In this document: positions 60,838 to 64,000 of the stretch, piece by piece | Layout of the letters: each line of letters begins with the position of its first letter | How positions within the stretch are numbered: the stretch's first letter is position 1 | From: Oscillospiraceae bacterium | GTDB taxonomy: Bacteria > Bacillota > Clostridia > UMGS1810 | Assembly (NCBI GenBank): GCA_015068705.1 | Contig: SVJZ01000007.1 | Span: forward strand, 1 to 64,000 | Reading direction: 5' to 3' | DNA length: 64,000 nt | Notes under the pieces: generated by a model | Databases searched by the model: none | The model's input: only the letters and a program-made list of their open reading frames with translations | Told to the model about the DNA's origin: nothing | Program-made: the position numbers and the translations under genes

Positions 60838-62205
60838 ATGAGTACGGCAAAATATGAGTTGGACATGAGTGTTGGATCGGTATTTAAAAATGTAATCCGG
60901 TTTGCATTTCCATTGATGATTACCAATCTGTTGCAAGTATTGTACAATGCGGCAGATGTTATCGTGGTGGGGCGCTGGGCAGGAGATACTGCGCTTGCGG
61001 CAGTGGGCTCCACCGGAGCACTTTATAATTTGCTGGTGAATGTATTTAGTGGTTTGTCCATTGGCGCGAGCATTGCCGTTTCCAAGCGGTATGGTGCACG
61101 CGACAATGCAGGTATTTACCGTTCGGTACACACTGCTATGCTGCTGAGCATTTTTGTGGGATTATTTTCGGGTATATTCGGAATAATATTTGTAAAACCC
61201 ATATTGGTGATGATGGATACTCCGGCAGGCGAGGTGCTGGATGGTGCTATGTTGTACATGCGGATTTTGTTTGTGGGTGTTCCGGCATCCCTCATATACA
61301 ACTTTGGTGCTGCTATTTTGCGTGCGGTGGGGGATACCAAACGACCATTGTATATTTTGTCGGCAACAGGTCTTGTGAATGTGGTGCTCAACCTGATTCT
61401 GGTAATTGGATTTGATATGGACGTGGCAGGTGTTGCCATCGCTACAACCACGGCAAATTATCTTTCCATGTTTGCTGTATTGGGCGCGTTGATTCGAAGC
61501 GATGGTGCATACAAGTTATTTTTGAACAAACTGCATATCTATAAGGAAGAATTGAAAGAGATTATCCGGATTGGTTTGCCGGCAGGTATACAGGGATCGG
61601 TATTTAGTCTGTCCAATGTGGTGGTACAGTCTGCCATCAATTCCTTCGGTACGGCGACCATGGTGGGAAACGCCGCGGCATCGAATATAGAGGGATTTTC
61701 CTATACCGCAATGAATAGCTTCTATCAGGCAACCCTGACATCGGTTAGCCAGAATTACGGGGCAAAGAACAAAAAGCGTGTTTATCAATCCGTATGGATT
61801 TCGCTTATTTGTGCAGGAACCCTTGGATTGGTACTTGGTATCCTGATTAATATGTTTGCCGAGCCGTTATTGGGAATTTATATTACCGATTCGCCCGAGG
61901 CAATTATGTTGGGAAAAGAACGCCTGATGGTGATTTGCGCCATATATTTTCTCTGTGGTATGATGGAGGTTTTAACCGGTGCACTTCGTGGGTTGGGTTA
62001 TTCCACCATTACGGCGGTCAATTCATTGGTAGGCGCATGTGGGTTCCGGATGATATGGGTATTTTGGGTTTTGCCTGCTTATCGGAGCATACAAACACTG
62101 TATCTGTGTTATCCGCTATCGTGGAGCATGGTTATTCTGCTTCATGTGGTGTGTCTGCTTTTTGTGAAAAAACGAGCTTTCCAAAGGATGTACGAGCAAT
62201 TGTAA
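60838..62205 (+). CDS. MATE family efflux transporter (second copy)
   Basis: A 455-residue protein with 12 hydrophobic segments, ATG 60838 behind GAGGGGA. The MATE pattern starts NVIRFAFPLMITNLLQVLYN and includes GWAGDTALAAVGS-like (VVGRWAGDTALAAVGSTGA) and GLSIGASIAVSKRYG blocks. It differs from the copy at 28232 and is closer to the DinF/VmrA-type group found in clostridia. Probable sodium- or proton-driven exporter of unknown substrate. Confidence 0.9.
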   Translation: MSTAKYELDMSVGSVFKNVIRFAFPLMITNLLQVLYNAADVIVVGRWAGDTALAAVGSTGALYNLLVNVFSGLSIGASIAVSKRYGARDNAGIYRSVHTAMLLSIFVGLFSGIFGIIFVKPILVMMDTPAGEVLDGAMLYMRILFVGVPASLIYNFGAAILRAVGDTKRPLYILSATGLVNVVLNLILVIGFDMDVAGVAIATTTANYLSMFAVLGALIRSDGAYKLFLNKLHIYKEELKEIIRIGLPAGIQGSVFSLSNVVVQSAINSFGTATMVGNAAASNIEGFSYTAMNSFYQATLTSVSQNYGAKNKKRVYQSVWISLICAGTLGLVLGILINMFAEPLLGIYITDSPEAIMLGKERLMVICAIYFLCGMMEVLTGALRGLGYSTITAVNSLVGACGFRMIWVFWVLPAYRSIQTLYLCYPLSWSMVILLHVVCLLFVKKRAFQRMYEQL

Positions 62206-62213
62206 CCACTGCA

Positions 62214-62249
62214 AAAAACAAAGGGATGGGTCATTGCCCATCCCTTTTG
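62214..62249. terminator. Bidirectional terminator between MATE and gatD
   Basis: Perfect 11-bp stem AAAGGGATGGG (62220-62230) and complement (62237-62247), A-rich before and T-rich after. Confidence 0.9.
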
Positions 62250-62257
62250 ATATATTC

Positions 62258-62977
62258 TTATTTGTTTGCGTAATGCTCCACGATAAAGCTATGCGCCTGT
62301 TTTTCCAGCTCGTCATCCAGGGGTGCAAGAACAGTTGCACCATATTTTCGTTCCAGAGCACGAGAAAGGATGTTATCTGCCAGTGCAGGATTTTTCGGAA
62401 GAAGTGGACCATGCAGGTTTGTGGCGATGATGTTTTTGTATACCACACCTTCCCATCCGCTTTCGCCATCATTGCCGTGCCCTGCCATCACCTTGCCCAG
62501 TGGCGCATACGCCCCGATGTCGGTACGGGTACTGTGATTTTCGAAGCCAACAATGGTACCGCCCGTCAGTTCGCTTTCCAGCACCACATTGCCGATGAGA
62601 CGATTGTTGCCCTGGCAGGTGGTGATGTTTAAAAGATGCAAGCCCTCTGCGGTTTCTTCGCCCACGGGGAACTGCTCTCCCAGCATGGGAAAGCCGCCGC
62701 ACAATGCCAACAACACTCCGCTATCCTCAGTGTAGGAAAAAAGTGAATCGCGGTCGCGCAGCAGGCGCTGGCAAACTGCTTGCTGCTCGCGGTCTGAACC
62801 ACCGCCAAGAAGGATGATATCCGACTTTTCGTATGCGATGGTATCCTCCGGACAATATTCTATGATTTCCACCTCAATGCCGCGTCGCTCCAATCTTGAA
62901 CGCAGTGTGGTGATGTTTCCCTTGTCGCCGTAGAGGTTGAGCAGTTGGGGAAACAGATGTGCAATGGTAATGGTCAT
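62258..62977 (-). CDS. gatD: Lipid II isoglutaminyl synthase, glutaminase subunit GatD
   Basis: A 239-residue class I glutamine amidotransferase, ATG 62977 behind AAAGGA. Nucleophile Cys93 in LLALCGGFPMLGE and catalytic His189 in TNLHGPLL match GatD of Staphylococcus. It releases ammonia for MurT to amidate the D-glutamate of lipid II. It starts 1 base after murT, so the two subunits are co-translated. Confidence 0.95.
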   Translation of the reverse strand: MTITIAHLFPQLLNLYGDKGNITTLRSRLERRGIEVEIIEYCPEDTIAYEKSDIILLGGGSDREQQAVCQRLLRDRDSLFSYTEDSGVLLALCGGFPMLGEQFPVGEETAEGLHLLNITTCQGNNRLIGNVVLESELTGGTIVGFENHSTRTDIGAYAPLGKVMAGHGNDGESGWEGVVYKNIIATNLHGPLLPKNPALADNILSRALERKYGATVLAPLDDELEKQAHSFIVEHYANK

Positions 62978-62978
62978 A

Positions 62979-64000
62979 TCAATTTTCCTTTCCTGTAGAT
63001 TGCTCCAACGCCTGCAAGTCGCTCTGCACCGAAAAGAGCACCGTATAATTGACCAACAGGTAGCAGACCTCGCCGCTGCCAGAGATGATAGTTTGCAGTG
63101 ATGCGCGGTCACATTCTGCAAGTGAAACATCGTCGAATCCTGCATATTTGAGCCGCAGTGCCACATCGTGCATGCGAATGCCGCCTGCCGAGATTTCCGT
63201 TACATTTGCCTGCCCCAGGGTTTCAAAATCCACATCCCACAGCCAGGTAACATCGGTGCCGTCGGACGGCTTGTCATTGACCGCGATGAGCACATCTTTC
63301 GGGCGCGGGTCGGTAGCCACGGTGGCAATTGCCTGGTTGAACCCGGCGGGGTTTTTGGCAAGGTTTAAAATGACCGTTTTTCCGCCGATGTTAAATTCCT
63401 CCATTCTGCCAATTTGCGGCTTGTATGCATTAAACACTGCATCAATCCCATCGGCGGGCAACCCCAGTGCATCATATGCCGCAAAGGATGCCAGTACGTT
63501 GTAGATGTTGTAAAATCCGCGGTAGTGTAAATCCAACCGCCGTTTTTCGCCATGATAGCACACGTCGAACGCTAAGCCATTTGTCAGGTCAACCTGTTGC
63601 GCGCTGTAATCGGGTGTGGGACGGGTAAAGCCGCAGTCCGGGCAGGAGAAGCTACCCAGTTGACTGTAATGATGGTAGTCATAGTGCAGTTCCTTGCCAC
63701 AGAATACACAAAAACGCCCTTCGTCGGTTTGTGCCGATTGGGTGTTGCAATCTTCACTGATGCCATAGCTGATGCAGGAGAAATCACGGGTAAACTGTGC
63801 GCAGAGCGGATCGTCTGCGTTGATAATCAAGGTGGCATCGGGCAATTTTACAAATGCTTCACGCAATAATTCGGCAGTAATTTCGGTTTCACCATAACGA
63901 TCCATCTGGTCACGAAACAGATTGGTCAGGATGATTTTATTCGCCTTGACATGATTGACCACATGGCGCAGGCTTGCTTCGTCGCATTCGAGTGCGGCAT
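62979..64000 (-). CDS. murT: Lipid II isoglutaminyl synthase, Mur-ligase subunit MurT (5' end missing)
   Basis: The frame is open to the window edge, so the N-terminus with the P-loop is outside; 340 codons are visible. Near the start ECDEASLRHVVN and ILTNLFRDQMDRYGE are MurT hallmarks. A zinc-ribbon insertion unique to MurT is present (CVFCGKEL ... CPDCGFTRP). The C-terminal DUF1727 part includes NLAKNPAGFNQAI and NDKPSDGTDVTWLWDVDF. With GatD it converts D-isoglutamate to D-isoglutamine in lipid II. Confidence 0.95.
   Translation of the reverse strand, partial: AALECDEASLRHVVNHVKANKIILTNLFRDQMDRYGETEITAELLREAFVKLPDATLIINADDPLCAQFTRDFSCISYGISEDCNTQSAQTDEGRFCVFCGKELHYDYHHYSQLGSFSCPDCGFTRPTPDYSAQQVDLTNGLAFDVCYHGEKRRLDLHYRGFYNIYNVLASFAAYDALGLPADGIDAVFNAYKPQIGRMEEFNIGGKTVILNLAKNPAGFNQAIATVATDPRPKDVLIAVNDKPSDGTDVTWLWDVDFETLGQANVTEISAGGIRMHDVALRLKYAGFDDVSLAECDRASLQTIISGSGEVCYLLVNYTVLFSVQSDLQALEQSTGKEN

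Overview
The window looks like the chromosome of a spore-forming member of the Clostridia (Firmicutes). The support is the sporulation gene content (cotJABC, sipL, sigG, an alpha/beta-type SASP), the pyrK-pyrD form of dihydroorotate dehydrogenase, the infC-rpmI-rplT and cdaA-cdaR-glmM operons, and a clostridial division/cell-wall (dcw) cluster. The MurE substrate motif DNPR points to meso-diaminopimelate peptidoglycan. MurT/GatD point to amidated D-glutamate in the stem peptide. The species cannot be named from the sequence alone.

Region 1 to about 3387 is visibly more AT-rich than the rest and is one end of an inserted element. It holds the end of an unknown gene, two strong terminators, a small HTH regulator behind an 11-bp-arm palindrome, a 57-residue SHOCT-like protein and a large serine recombinase. 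The recombinase lies tail-to-tail with the spore coat operon cotJA-cotJB-cotJC. The element sits inside cotJC: the coat gene is intact up to a conserved Asp-Ile-Gly and then breaks off exactly where the next conserved block (Thr-Glu-Glu) should begin. This is the architecture of 'skin'-like intervening elements, which are excised in the mother cell during sporulation. It is the most interesting signal here.

Region 4.2-12.3 kb has a cysK/M20 amidohydrolase pair, the spore morphogenesis gene sipL behind a SigE-like promoter, a secreted BspA-type leucine-rich-repeat protein, and a minus-strand group of sigG, a truncated Mur-ligase-like protein, a tandem-OB SSB-like protein and a SASP. Region 12.7-20.5 kb holds an iron alcohol dehydrogenase with an MFS transporter, then a minus-strand series pyrK-pyrD-pyrE-nfo-pepP-efp-zinc-ribbon protein.

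Region 20.7-33.2 kb carries an esterase with yebC, infC-rpmI-rplT (with a probable AUC start for infC), an rRNA methyltransferase, the cyclic-di-AMP operon cdaA-cdaR-glmM, a MATE transporter, a large unfamiliar protein combining alpha-CTD-like and sigma-region-4-like DNA-binding modules, and nth. Region 33.2-44.2 kb holds a cytoplasmic GH95 fucosidase, a PHP hydrolase, a YhaO/YhaN-like nuclease-ATPase pair, and yloU-yloV(fakA)-recG.

Region 44.3-59.3 kb is the dcw cluster: mraZ (behind four GTGGT operator repeats), rsmH, ftsL, a SpoVD/FtsI-type PBP, murE, murF, mraY, ftsW/spoVE, murG, murA, ftsQ, a DUF881 gene, sbp and ftsZ. murD and ftsA are missing from their usual places. The window ends with nrdR, dus, a second MATE transporter and, on the minus strand, murT-gatD, with murT running off the end.
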